Assembly (NCBI RefSeq): GCF_900109095.1
Contig: NZ_FNYZ01000028.1
Coordinates: forward strand, 1 to 50,034
Length of the DNA stretch: 50,034 nt
Reading direction: 5' to 3'
From: Sphingobium sp. AP50
Lineage (GTDB): Bacteria; Pseudomonadota; Alphaproteobacteria; Sphingomonadales; Sphingomonadaceae
In this document: piece after piece, positions 23,577-31,264 of the stretch
How the letters are laid out: each line of letters opens with the position of its first letter
Numbering within the stretch: position 1 is the stretch's first letter
The notes under the pieces: generated by a model
Seen by the model: the letters and a program-made list of their open reading frames with translations, nothing else
What the model was told of the DNA's origin: nothing
Database searches by the model: none
Made by a program: the position numbers and the translations under genes

Positions 23577-24578
23577 ATGGCAGAGTCTGACACGTCCGAT
23601 CTCACACAGCTGACAGTGCAGCTGCTCAGCGCCTATGTCGGCAATAACAGTGTGGCGGCTGAGGATCTCGCTGGCCTTATCGCATCGACCCGCGCGGCCC
23701 TGTCAACCGAGCCGGTCGTCGCGGCGGCGGAAAAGCCGGCCCATGTTGCGGCCGTTGGCATCCGCAAGAGCCTGGCATCGCCCGACCATCTGCTGAGCCT
23801 GATCGACGGCAAGCCCTACAAGCTTCTCAAGCGCCATCTTGCTGCCAATGGCCTTACCCCTGATGAATATCGCGCCCGCTACAATCTTCCCAAGGATTAT
23901 CCGATGGTCGCCAAGGCCTATGCGGATGAGCGCCGCGTCGTGGCCGCTCGCACCGGACTTGGCGGCCGGCGATCAAAGGCAGCTCCGAAATCGACGGCGG
24001 ACACGGCGAACATTGTGACCCCGGCCGCCGAACCGGCAAATGCTCCCCCGGCGGTTGAGGCGCCTGCGCAGGATGCGCCTGCCAAGGTTGAAGGCAAGAA
24101 GGCCCCGGTCGCCAAGCCCGCAGCAGCAAAGGCGGTATCGAAAAAGTCGACTGCAACGCGCAAGGCCGTTGCAAAGCCTACCCCTGTTGAGCCTACCTCC
24201 GTCGAGCCTGCCTCTGCCAAACCTGTCCGCGCCACACGGAAAGCTGCCAAGCCATCGACGTCCACCGCCGAATCCGCGCCTTCGGTTCCTGTAGCAAGCC
24301 CGGCGGCAAGCAAGGCTGCGCCTGCAAAGAAAAAGCCGGTCAGGGCTGCCGCTGCCAAGCCGGTGCCGCAGGATGCAACGGTCGAGGCCATAGCTGAGAC
24401 ACCCATCCCGTCGGAGCCTGTGGCTTCGCCCAAAGCGCCTGCGCCTCGGAAAGCGCCCAAGGTTTCCAAGGCGTCGGCTACGCCCGAAAAGCCGAACGAA
24501 GAAAGCACGGTTCAACCTGAAAAGAAGAAGGCTCGCAAAAAGCTGGGTGTTCGTATTCCCGACGCCACAGCCGACTGA
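23577..24578 (+). CDS. MucR/Ros-family regulator without zinc-binding Cys, fused to a histone-H1-like tail
   Basis: This 333-residue protein has a MucR-type N terminus (DLTQLTVQLLSAYVGNNSVA) and DNA-binding core (LIDGKPYKLLKRHLAANGLT, PDEYRARYNLPKDYPMVAKA) in residues 1-130. The two Cys that normally bind zinc before DGK are absent, which is known in some MucR relatives. Residues 131-333 form a long Lys, Ala and Pro-rich tail (KPVRATRKAAKPSTS, APAKKKPVRAAAAKPV) like bacterial histone-H1-like proteins, whereas ordinary MucR has about 140 residues. MucR proteins can act as H-NS-like silencers, so a plasmid-borne nucleoid-associated role is plausible. GGAG stands 7 bases before the ATG at 23577. 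Confidence 0.85.
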   Translation: MAESDTSDLTQLTVQLLSAYVGNNSVAAEDLAGLIASTRAALSTEPVVAAAEKPAHVAAVGIRKSLASPDHLLSLIDGKPYKLLKRHLAANGLTPDEYRARYNLPKDYPMVAKAYADERRVVAARTGLGGRRSKAAPKSTADTANIVTPAAEPANAPPAVEAPAQDAPAKVEGKKAPVAKPAAAKAVSKKSTATRKAVAKPTPVEPTSVEPASAKPVRATRKAAKPSTSTAESAPSVPVASPAASKAAPAKKKPVRAAAAKPVPQDATVEAIAETPIPSEPVASPKAPAPRKAPKVSKASATPEKPNEESTVQPEKKKARKKLGVRIPDATAD

Positions 24579-24584
24579 ATATGC

Positions 24585-24625
24585 TGCAGCGTCATGGCCG
24601 CGCTTCGTTCGGCCATGACGCTGCA
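24585..24625. terminator. Bidirectional 16-bp hairpin between convergent genes
   Basis: TGCAGCGTCATGGCCG and its perfect complement are separated by 9 bases, 7 bases after the MucR-like stop and 13 bases after the end of the facing gene. The position between two convergent genes fits a shared terminator, though T-runs are weak. Confidence 0.7.
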
Positions 24626-24637
24626 TGAAATCGAACG

Positions 24638-25120
24638 TCACCGCTCGATGAAGATTGCCGCAAGTCCATTTTCCGCGAGGGACGCGAGAAGATGTTTCGT
24701 GGCGGCGGCGCGATCGAGCGATGTAGAAAATATCTCCACCGTATAAGCCTGACGCGCGAAGAAATCGCTATCGGCGGGAACCGCTTCAGCGAAGATGCGA
24801 GGCCATTGGCACAACAGCAGCCACGGCCATGACGGATGGGTGGGATCATAATGGGAAATGAGGATGTCGTTTCCCTGCAGAGAAGATGGACGTCTGTCCA
24901 GAAGGTCGGGCACTACCAGTTGCGGTCGATCGACCCGCAAAAAATGATCGAGTTCGATCCGTTCAAGTTCGGTTTCGACCATGATCGGGTAATAGCGCCC
25001 CAGGGGAAGCGTTCTGCTCGCAAATCGCTCCGGGATATCCAGCAAGTGAATGCCGGGCAGGCCCTCAATACCTCGCATATAATGTCGATAGCTTGCGGCC
25101 AGACTGTCGAGAAGTCTCAT
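24638..25120 (-). CDS. Conserved hypothetical protein
   Basis: This 160-residue protein (MRLLDSLAASYRHYMRGIEG, GRYYPIMVETELERIELDHF, NDILISHYDPTHPSWPWLLL) has no signal peptide and ends AENGLAAIFIER. It looks like a compact alpha-beta protein. I do not recognise its family. The start at 25120 follows GGAGG; a longer in-frame start at 25156 is less likely. Confidence 0.65.
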   Translation of the reverse strand: MRLLDSLAASYRHYMRGIEGLPGIHLLDIPERFASRTLPLGRYYPIMVETELERIELDHFLRVDRPQLVVPDLLDRRPSSLQGNDILISHYDPTHPSWPWLLLCQWPRIFAEAVPADSDFFARQAYTVEIFSTSLDRAAATKHLLASLAENGLAAIFIER

Positions 25121-25165
25121 TACAGCCTCCTGACATCCGAAGGAGGGAGGCCGCAAGCGGGAATA

Positions 25166-25483
25166 TCAATTTTGGCCTGGGCCGTATGTCAGCCAGATGA
25201 CGTTTGCTCCCTCTCCCTTTTCCCGACATCGCATGATGTTTGTAAGTCGGGGCCGGTACAGCGGGCTGATTTCATCGACATAGCTGCGGAACCCTACCGG
25301 CCGCTCGACGAAGGAGAGTGGCCTGTCAGCCTCTGCGAGGATATGCGGAACATGTGCGTTCGTTACCCGATGTAAAGCCGCCGGGCCGTCAGCGCCCGAT
25401 CCGCCGGGTACCGATCTTGCTGGAGCCGCACAATGTGCAGCGAGCGGTCGTACGTTCGTGGCTGCGCGTCCCGGTGAGGGCAT
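25166..25483 (-). CDS. Possible small protein, uncertain start
   Basis: The last 65 codons (PHILAEADRPLSFVERPVGF, RSYVDEISPLYRPRLTNIMR) look like a real protein, but the first 40 lie antisense-like across the preceding small gene in another frame and are Ala-rich without character. No good ATG or GTG stands near residue 40. It may be the truncated remainder of a longer gene. Confidence 0.35.
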   Translation of the reverse strand: MPSPGRAATNVRPLAAHCAAPARSVPGGSGADGPAALHRVTNAHVPHILAEADRPLSFVERPVGFRSYVDEISPLYRPRLTNIMRCREKGEGANVIWLTYGPGQN

Positions 25484-25595
25484 GGATCTGCTGTCGAACT
25501 TCTTCCAGGCCAAGGTCGAGACGCTCCGCGAGGCAGTCGTCGCACACCGGCTCGGGCGCCAGTCGGCCGATCAACTTCTCTATCCTGTCACCCAT
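25389..25595 (-). CDS. Small zinc-finger-like protein
   Basis: This 68-residue protein has two Cys pairs, VCDDCLAERLDLGLEEVRQQ and ARCTLCGSSKIGTRR, flanking a helical segment. Together they can bind one zinc. A region between them (LEEVRQQIHALTGTRSHERT) looks like a helix-turn-helix. I recall similar CDDCLA proteins as unnamed genes on plasmids and in accessory islands. A DNA-binding role is plausible. Confidence 0.6.
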   Translation of the reverse strand: MGDRIEKLIGRLAPEPVCDDCLAERLDLGLEEVRQQIHALTGTRSHERTTARCTLCGSSKIGTRRIGR

Positions 25596-25973
25596 ATTCT
25601 CTGAGATGCCCCTTTCTCCGACCTATTGGCGCTGACAAACCGGACTGACAAGGGGGAGCAATCATCCTGCGCTGCCACGGCTCCAGGCGGCACATCCATG
25701 CAATCTTGTGTCTCCGTCGAGCGCGCGCACCGCTTGTCCGGCGTGTTGCGTATGACCTGGAGCGACCGGCATGCCCTGCAATCCGGTTTCGAAACCGATT
25801 TCCCCGCGCCTGTACCAGGCGCTCCTCGCGACCGCTTCGCTACAAATCGGCCTCGCCCCCGGATCCTACGCTTCACGCTCCGGCCTGACGGTTCCGGCCC
25901 TGCCTCCAGTCGCTCCTTCAGGTCCGCACATCGCCCGGCAAGCGGGTCGGGCGATCAATCAAGGAGACGAACA
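25596..25973. other. GC-rich leader upstream of the DUF736 gene
   Basis: About 380 bases without a credible frame separate the divergent zinc-finger gene and the DUF736 gene. Short inverted sequences such as CGGTTTCGAAACCG (about 25791-25804) are visible. Promoters for both directions should be here. Confidence 0.4.
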
Positions 25974-26294
25974 ATGTCAGCAATCGGTTATGTGCAGCGT
26001 CAGGCGGATGGCAGCTTCAAGGGTTCGATCCGCACCCTTTCGATCAGTGCCGAAATCCAGATCATCCCCAATCGGGGGAAGGTTGGTCAGCAGCCCGACT
26101 ATCGGGTGATGGCCGGCGCTGTCGAACTGGGCGGCGGCTGGATTGGGATCGGCGAGGTCAGTCAGCGCGAATATGTGCGGCTGACGCTCTCGGCACCGGA
26201 ACTGGGCAATCGCCCGCTCTACGCCAATCTCGGGCGCGCGGCCGGTCAGGACGATGACGATACGCTCGCCATCATCTGGAACCCGGTCAACTGA
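25974..26294 (+). CDS. DUF736 protein
   Basis: This 106-residue protein matches DUF736: MSAIGYVQRQADGSFKGSIR, SISAEIQIIPNRGKVGQQPD, YRVMAGAVELGGGWIGIGEV, REYVRLTLSAPELGNRPLYA, with an acidic end (GQDDDDTLAIIWNPVN). The family is common on alphaproteobacterial plasmids near transfer genes; function unknown. AAGGAG stands 8 bases before the ATG. Confidence 0.9.
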   Translation: MSAIGYVQRQADGSFKGSIRTLSISAEIQIIPNRGKVGQQPDYRVMAGAVELGGGWIGIGEVSQREYVRLTLSAPELGNRPLYANLGRAAGQDDDDTLAIIWNPVN

Positions 26295-26303
26295 CCGGAC
26301 CAG

Positions 26304-26340
26304 GCGGGAGCCGGGCTGCGACGCGCAGTCCGGCTCCCGC
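26304..26340 (+). terminator. 11-bp hairpin behind the DUF736 gene
   Basis: GCGGGAGCCGG and CCGGCTCCCGC form a perfect stem with a 15-base loop that can itself pair (TGCG/CGCA), followed by TTCC. It is a terminator-like structure with a weak T tract. Confidence 0.55.
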
Positions 26341-26389
26341 TTCCAGCATGTTCGGACCATGCCACAGCTGCTCTTCGAAGGAAGTTATC

Positions 26390-26590
26390 ATGAAGCATGC
26401 CATCAAGGTGACGCAGGTGCTGCGTGTAGAAAAATGGACCATCATCACCGTCGAGGCGGATACCCTCGCCGCCGCGATCGAAGCGGTTCATACCGGCGAG
26501 ATCGACCTGCCTTCTGCTGCCGACGATCTCGGCAACGTCTGGTGCATGGAGAGTTGCAGCCTCGAACATGAGGATTATCGCTCCGCATGA
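26390..26590 (+). CDS. Small conserved plasmid protein
   Basis: This 66-residue protein (MKHAIKVTQVLRVEKWTIIT, VEADTLAAAIEAVHTGEIDL) has a beta-alpha pattern and an acidic end (EHEDYRSA). GAAGG stands 6 bases before the ATG. I know no function. Confidence 0.65.
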   Translation: MKHAIKVTQVLRVEKWTIITVEADTLAAAIEAVHTGEIDLPSAADDLGNVWCMESCSLEHEDYRSA

Positions 26591-26688
26591 TGGCACTGCC
26601 ATGGGGGACACCTGTCGCAGGGGCCGGCTCTTGGCAGTGGCTATATTTGCGCTAGTCTGCATCCTTCCTGACCTCATGGGGGGTGACC

Positions 26689-27017
26689 ATGCAGACTATC
26701 GCCATCGATGCGACGCCACGTCTCATGCGCTTGCGCGCCTCGTCGATCTGGCTGGCAGCGATACAGGTCAGGCAGCGCGTGTCGCCCGCTTCCTCATGGC
26801 CTGGTGGAATGGCCCGGAGCTTGGTGATTTTCCGATCGCCGATCTTTTCGGCCTCGATCTCGAAGTCGCCACCGACATCGCGACAGTGGTGGGATATCTC
26901 AGCCAGCATGATGGCGCACTCTATATCGATGCCTTTGGTTATCGCGAGGCGATGGCGGACATTATTGGCCGCTGGACCCAAATGACGGCAGAAACGCAGG
27001 ATAGTGTTATGGGCTGA
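26689..27017 (+). pseudogene. DUF7673-like gene with an apparent frameshift
   Basis: The ATG at 26689 has a GGGGGGTG site 5 bases upstream and begins MQTIAIDAT, the start expected for this family. The conserved body (SHALARLVDLAGSDTGQAAR, RFLMAWWNGPELGDFPIADL) lies in another frame from about 26718 on and runs to 27017. A single-base change near 26715-26722 would join them. The alternative is a start at the in-frame ATG 26676, giving an odd N terminus (MGGDHADYRHRCDATSHALA). A sequencing error or a real frameshift cannot be told apart here. Confidence 0.6.
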
Positions 27018-27253
27018 GGGTGCGAAGGTCAGCGCCATCATCCATTGCAGGCAAAGACCGATCATCGTGCGCACGCATGTCATTTGCCGTGCGCTCCCGC
27101 TGATCAGAATGATGAGCCGATGCTGCTCCTGTATTGACGATCTGGGCATGACGCCGATTTCCTTGCCGGCGGCAGGCAAGACAAACCGGTTTCAGGACGC
27201 GCCGCAGGTCTGCGGCCGCGCTCTACGCGCCACGCTTTTCAAGCGCGTACGCG

Positions 27254-27592
27254 CCCAGCCCCTTATGAGGGTCTGGGCCTTCCAGGTGACGATCACTCGC
27301 GCGCACGCGGCCCACGGGGCCGCACGGGTGGACGCCGCTAACGCGGCGGCGTGTGTATGTCCGGCCTCCCGGGCAAGCGGGGTGGCCGGCGCTCCCTTCT
27401 GACCCCGTCGCGGTCCCTGGCAACCCCTTGAACAGGGGTTCTCCACATTCATTTCGCCCGCCACCCCGAACGCTGCGCGCCCGGGACCCCTGAGCGGTGC
27501 CCTGGCCCGCCTTGCCGGCGTCTTCTGGTCGCTCTCGCCGCCCACCCCCCTTTCCGGGGGGCCTGATCTTAAAGGGGCAGAAGGAGGACGAT
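27254..27592 (+). repeat. Structured GC-rich leader, copy B
   Basis: These 339 bases parallel 19049-19362 block by block, including GGCAACCCCTTGAACAGGGG, CGCCGCCCACCCCC, TTCCGGGGGGCCTGAT and AGAAGGAGGA before an ATG. The ATG opens only a 16-codon frame. The preceding 27018-27253 holds nothing I recognise. Confidence 0.7.
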
Positions 27593-27643
27593 ATGGTTCA
27601 GCAAGGCGAACGCCGCGCCCATGCCCGCAAAGCCAGCCCGTAA
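27593..27643 (+). other. 16-residue reading frame behind leader copy B
   Basis: The frame MVQQGERRAHARKASP has the same strong AAGGAGGA site as ardC and a basic start comparable with the ArdC N terminus. It is either a leader peptide or the stub of a deleted gene that once followed this leader. About 140 non-coding bases follow. Confidence 0.4.
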
Positions 27644-27782
27644 AATATCAGCATCATAAGGCGATGCACGGGTTGAAAGCCGCACCCTGACCGATCTGGT
27701 GCCGACGCCCCGCTGAGCCTCCCCAAACCACGATCCGATCACCCCGCCTGCGCGGCCCCAAGCGCATGGCGAACGTGGAGTC

Positions 27783-29384
27783 ATGTCCATGGCACAGTTC
27801 CAGATACTGCACCCCCTTTCCCAAGATGACTGGCGGCCCGTCACCGCCGAGTTCGTCTTCGCTCCCCATGCCGATCAGCAATATATCTGGCCCAGCTTCG
27901 CGGAAGCCGAAGCCGCCCGCCAGTCCATCCTGCGCCGTATGCCGACTATCGCCCTACGGGTCGCGCTGGCAGGCACCGATCCCGGCGACATCGACTGGCA
28001 GACCCGCGAGCAGTTGCGCTTCGCCGACGCCACCTACACCCCTACGCCATGGCACGAAGAGCCGTGGTACAGAGCGCGGCATGAAGAACATTTCTGCCAT
28101 ATCTCGACCAAGCAGGCAGGCAAAATCGCATTCACCGAGAACGCCGCCAAGGGCGCGCTGGACCGCCAGCTTATCATGTCGCCGGGGCGCTATCTTCATC
28201 GCTATTTTTCCGAGCATCTCGATAATGAGGCAATCGAAGGCTGGTGCGCCCGTCTTTCCGTCCAGTTGCAGGAAAATACTCTCACAATCACGCAGGATGC
28301 CGACGAGATCGAAGAAGTCTATGTCGGCGGCCCGACCAGTTGCATGGCGCATCGTGCCGACCATTTTTCCAGCCCCTGCCACCCCGTTCGGGCATATGCG
28401 GGGCCGGATACCGCGCTGGCCTATATCGGTCCCCGTGACGATGCGAAGGCGCGTTGCATCATCTGGCCGGAACGGAGCATCTATACCAGCGTCTATGGGG
28501 ACGTTTCGCGCCTTACCCTGCTTCTTGAGGAGGCAGGCTTTGTATCGGGTAGCCTCAATGGCGCACGCATACAGCGCATCCCGCATGGCGATCATTTTGT
28601 CGTGCCCTATATCGATCATGGCGACAACCTTGAGGACGACGGAGAGCATCTGATCATCGGCCACGGCCGCATATCATCGGGTGCGACGACGGGCCTTGCC
28701 GACGTCCCATGGTATTGCGAGAATTGCGATAACGAAGCCGAGCCTTGCGAGACGGTCCAATTCCCCGATGGTGACGAGCAGGAATGGTGCAGCGACTGCT
28801 TCCATAACCAGACGACCTATTGCGACCATAATCAGCGCCATTACAGCGACAGCGAAGACTTCATCACGGTTCACGCCAATCATGGTTCAAGTACCATTCT
28901 TGCGGATGACTCAGATGAATTTGGCGCGGTCTATCTCAGTGATCGCGATGAGTGGTGGGACAGGGATTGCTGCCGTCGCTGCGACGCATCGGATGAATGG
29001 TATCATGCGGACGACCTGACCGAATATCATGGAGAATGGCTATGCGACGAGGAGTTGCCCGAACCGTTCGATGACGATGATGCGGCGATGCGCAACGCCC
29101 ATATTGTGACCCGCCTCTCATTCCATGCGGACATGGCGGCCATCCACTCGCTTGTCGCCAAATGGGAAGCGGCAGGAGAGCAGGCGCGCGCCGTGCGATT
29201 GCGCCGCCAACGCGAAGAAGCGGAGCACGCGCGTTTCCGATTGGCGTCATCGGCTTCCGCCCTGTCGCATCAAAGCGCAGCGCTGCCGGGAGACGCGCCG
29301 CAGGCGAGCGCAGTGCCTGAGATCATATTGTCTGTCACCGCGATGGCTTTGCCTTCGGTGGCTTCCTCCCATGCAGGAGCCTGA
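27783..29384 (+). CDS. Phage-like protein with two CxxC zinc-ribbon regions, unknown function
   Basis: This 533-residue acidic protein has a middle part (EEVYVGGPTSCMAHRADHFS, HPVRAYAGPDTALAYIG, IYTSVYGDVSRLTLLLEEAG, FVVPYIDHGDNLEDDGEHLI) that resembles uncharacterised phage proteins I have seen. A C-terminal region holds CxxC pairs (WYCENCDNEAEPCE, EWCSDCFHNQTTYCD, CCRRCDASDEWYHADD), able to bind two or more zinc ions. The last 80 residues are helical, then Ala/Ser-rich. GGAG stands 6 bases before the ATG at 27783. It may be a phage gene taken up by the plasmid. I do not assign a function. Confidence 0.8.
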   Translation: MSMAQFQILHPLSQDDWRPVTAEFVFAPHADQQYIWPSFAEAEAARQSILRRMPTIALRVALAGTDPGDIDWQTREQLRFADATYTPTPWHEEPWYRARHEEHFCHISTKQAGKIAFTENAAKGALDRQLIMSPGRYLHRYFSEHLDNEAIEGWCARLSVQLQENTLTITQDADEIEEVYVGGPTSCMAHRADHFSSPCHPVRAYAGPDTALAYIGPRDDAKARCIIWPERSIYTSVYGDVSRLTLLLEEAGFVSGSLNGARIQRIPHGDHFVVPYIDHGDNLEDDGEHLIIGHGRISSGATTGLADVPWYCENCDNEAEPCETVQFPDGDEQEWCSDCFHNQTTYCDHNQRHYSDSEDFITVHANHGSSTILADDSDEFGAVYLSDRDEWWDRDCCRRCDASDEWYHADDLTEYHGEWLCDEELPEPFDDDDAAMRNAHIVTRLSFHADMAAIHSLVAKWEAAGEQARAVRLRRQREEAEHARFRLASSASALSHQSAALPGDAPQASAVPEIILSVTAMALPSVASSHAGA

Positions 29385-29388
29385 TCCC

Positions 29389-30339
29389 ATGCGACATGAT
29401 GTGCAGGGCCGTGCTGGCCTCCTCGAAATATTGTCATGGGCGCGCCCGCATGACAGCGATATTGAACGGGCTTTCTGCCGGGAATTTCTCGATAAGGTAC
29501 CGGGCATGACGAAGGACGGATATGGCAATCGCATGCTGAGCATCGGCGTGCGGCCCCGGATCATCTGGAGCTGCCATATCGACACCGTTGCTGCCCGTGG
29601 CGGGCGCCAGAATGTAGATGTCGACGCGAAGGGCATAGCGCGCCTGCAGAACGGCAAGGCGGGCATGTGTCTTGGAGCAGATGACGGGGCGGGAATATGG
29701 ATCATGCTCAATATGATCGCGGCCCGCCGCCCCGGCCTTTACATCTTCCATCGCGGCGAGGAACGTGGCTGTCTTGGCTCGCGCTGGATCATGCGCAATA
29801 CGCCGCATTTACTTGAGGGCGTGGATGCTGCGATCGCCTTCGACCGGGCCGGTTATGGTGATGTCATCACCCATCAAAGCCATGGGCGTACATGCTCTGA
29901 CGCCTTTGCGGCCAGCATGGCCACGGCGCTCAATGCTCTTGGCCCGGATTTGCAATATGCCCCCGATAATACAGGCGTCTTCACCGACACCAACGAATAT
30001 GCAGGCGCGATCCCCGAATGCAGCAATCTTTCGGTCGGCTATCATGGTCAGCATGGACCGCGTGAAACGCTGGATATCGCGCATTGCGAAAGGCTTCTCG
30101 CGGCAATGGTCAAACTGGATAGCGATCAACTCGTGATCGAACGTGATCCGCTTGACCCGGCTCATGACCGATGGGGATGGGGCTATCCCAGCGAGCGCGA
30201 TGACCTTGCCGATGCCGTAGCAGAATATCCCATGACGGCAGCAAGGATATTGGAGGAATGCGGCGTGACACTGGAGGATTTTCAGATCGCGCTCTGGGCC
30301 GACGAGGAGGCGGGCTATCGACCCCTGATGGCGTCGTGA
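29389..30339 (+). CDS. M28/M20-type zinc aminopeptidase-like protein
   Basis: This 316-residue protein shows a di-zinc peptidase pattern: IIWSCHIDTVAARGG (first His-x-Asp), CLGADDGAGIWIML (bridging Asp), YIFHRGEERGCLGSRW (Glu pair), IAFDRAGYGDVIT and SVGYHGQHGPRETL (last His). The domain is full but has lost the secretion signal typical of M28 enzymes, so it would act in the cytoplasm. AGGAG lies 10 bases before the ATG, which follows the preceding gene by 4 bases. Similar proteins are seen in phages, so the two genes may have come together. Confidence 0.8.
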   Translation: MRHDVQGRAGLLEILSWARPHDSDIERAFCREFLDKVPGMTKDGYGNRMLSIGVRPRIIWSCHIDTVAARGGRQNVDVDAKGIARLQNGKAGMCLGADDGAGIWIMLNMIAARRPGLYIFHRGEERGCLGSRWIMRNTPHLLEGVDAAIAFDRAGYGDVITHQSHGRTCSDAFAASMATALNALGPDLQYAPDNTGVFTDTNEYAGAIPECSNLSVGYHGQHGPRETLDIAHCERLLAAMVKLDSDQLVIERDPLDPAHDRWGWGYPSERDDLADAVAEYPMTAARILEECGVTLEDFQIALWADEEAGYRPLMAS

Positions 30340-30418
30340 CGAAGCATGGCTGTCGGTCGGCTCCCGTCGAGCGACAGCCATCAATTCCGAGGCGGCAGAC
30401 AGGTTCGCTCGCTCGCGT

Positions 30419-30446
30419 GCCGCGCGGCCCCGCCGGGCCGCGCGGC
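30419..30446 (+). terminator. 12-bp GC hairpin behind the peptidase gene
   Basis: GCCGCGCGGCCC and GGGCCGCGCGGC form a perfect stem with a 4-base loop. No T-run follows. Confidence 0.5.
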
Positions 30447-30525
30447 GCTACGCCTCGGCAGGATTGGTAACGGAGGAATATCTCTCACAGACTTCCTATG
30501 GTGGCGGGCGGGCAAGGCCGCCTCA

Positions 30526-30605
30526 AGGATCGGCGGTACCCCCAATTTTGTCGGCCGCACCGGCCCGCTGCGCGGACCGGCACGGCCGACAAAATCGGCT
30601 CCCCC
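30526..30605 (+). repeat. Palindromic element, copy 1
   Basis: ATTTTGTCGGCCG (30545-30557) and CGGCCGACAAAAT (30583-30595) are perfect arms with a GC-rich, self-pairing centre. The flanks GGTACCCCCA and CGGCTCCCCCACC recur around a second element at 31524-31600. It lies about 100 bases upstream of a small gene. Confidence 0.65.
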
Positions 30606-30705
30606 ACCGCCCGCTTCGCGGTCGCCGGCTGCGCCGGCGCTCCTTGACCCGACCTCGCCCGCCCGACGCGGGGCCTGCTGTCATTCACGACATCAGGAGC
30701 TTGCC

Positions 30706-30930
30706 ATGCAGATGATCTCGACCGCCGCCGCCCAGGATCAGGCCGCCTTCCATTCGGCGCTGCAATCCGCGCAGCGTCGCGCCCGCAGCAGCTATTTCGA
30801 CCAGCATGTCATCAGCGACGCGGAGGGCGGATATATAACTATCGACGAGGGCGATTATGGCGTGCTGCCGATGCCCCTGATCGAACGGATCGTACACACG
30901 GTCCGAGGCGAACGGATTGACGAATATTGA
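30706..30930 (+). CDS. Small conserved plasmid protein
   Basis: This 74-residue protein (MQMISTAAAQDQAAFHSALQ, then YITIDEGDYGVLPMPLIERI) has AGGAG 6 bases upstream of the ATG. A helical N-terminal half is followed by a short strand region and an acidic end (GERIDEY). Function unknown. It follows a GC-rich region with the palindromic element and is followed by two hairpins. Confidence 0.65.
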   Translation: MQMISTAAAQDQAAFHSALQSAQRRARSSYFDQHVISDAEGGYITIDEGDYGVLPMPLIERIVHTVRGERIDEY

Positions 30931-30936
30931 TGCGCA

Positions 30937-30968
30937 AGGGGGAGGGCCAGCACGGCTCTCCCCCTCTC
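30937..30968 (+). terminator. Hairpin with T-rich tail behind the 74-residue gene
   Basis: GGGGGAGGGCC and GGCTCTCCCCC pair with one mismatch around AGCAC and are followed by TCTCATTTT. This is the most classic intrinsic terminator in the 19-32 kb block. Confidence 0.65.
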
Positions 30969-30986
30969 ATTTTCGGCGCGGAACAT

Positions 30987-31019
30987 TGGGCAGGCCGGGC
31001 ATCGAGCCCGGCCTGCCCA
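30987..31019. terminator. 14-bp hairpin between convergent genes
   Basis: TGGGCAGGCCGGGC and GCCCGGCCTGCCCA are perfect arms around ATCGA. The element lies between the 74-residue gene and the facing gene that ends at 31046, and may serve both. Confidence 0.6.
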
Positions 31020-31045
31020 TCTGCTGGGAGGGAGTAAGGGGCGCG

Positions 31046-31264
31046 CTAAGCCGCCAGGCGCCTCCGAACCTCCTCGAAGCCCAGCTTGCGGACGCGCGCA
31101 AGCAGCGCCTCCAGATCCTCCGGCGAGAGTTTCAGAAGGCCCGCCCTTTCAATAGCCTTGAGCGACAGGTCACGTTCCTTTTCCGCAAGCTGCTTCTTGC
31201 GGTCCGCGAGCCTCGCTTCGTCCGCCGCAATGGCAGCCCGTTCCTTGTCCAGATCTTTGGCCAT
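31046..31264 (-). CDS. Small coiled-coil protein (DUF6437-like)
   Basis: This 72-residue protein is almost fully helical and charged (MAKDLDKERAAIAADEARLA, DRKKQLAEKERDLSLKAIER), with a short second part (SPEDLEALLARVRKLGFEEV) typical of what I recall as DUF6437-like plasmid proteins. It is the only minus-strand gene near the proposed oriT. Function unknown. Confidence 0.65.
   Translation of the reverse strand: MAKDLDKERAAIAADEARLADRKKQLAEKERDLSLKAIERAGLLKLSPEDLEALLARVRKLGFEEVRRRLAA

Noticed and set aside
22735..24625. Treating all GC hairpins as intrinsic terminators
   Set aside because: Most lack a T-run, so I lowered confidence and kept the term only where position behind a gene supports it.
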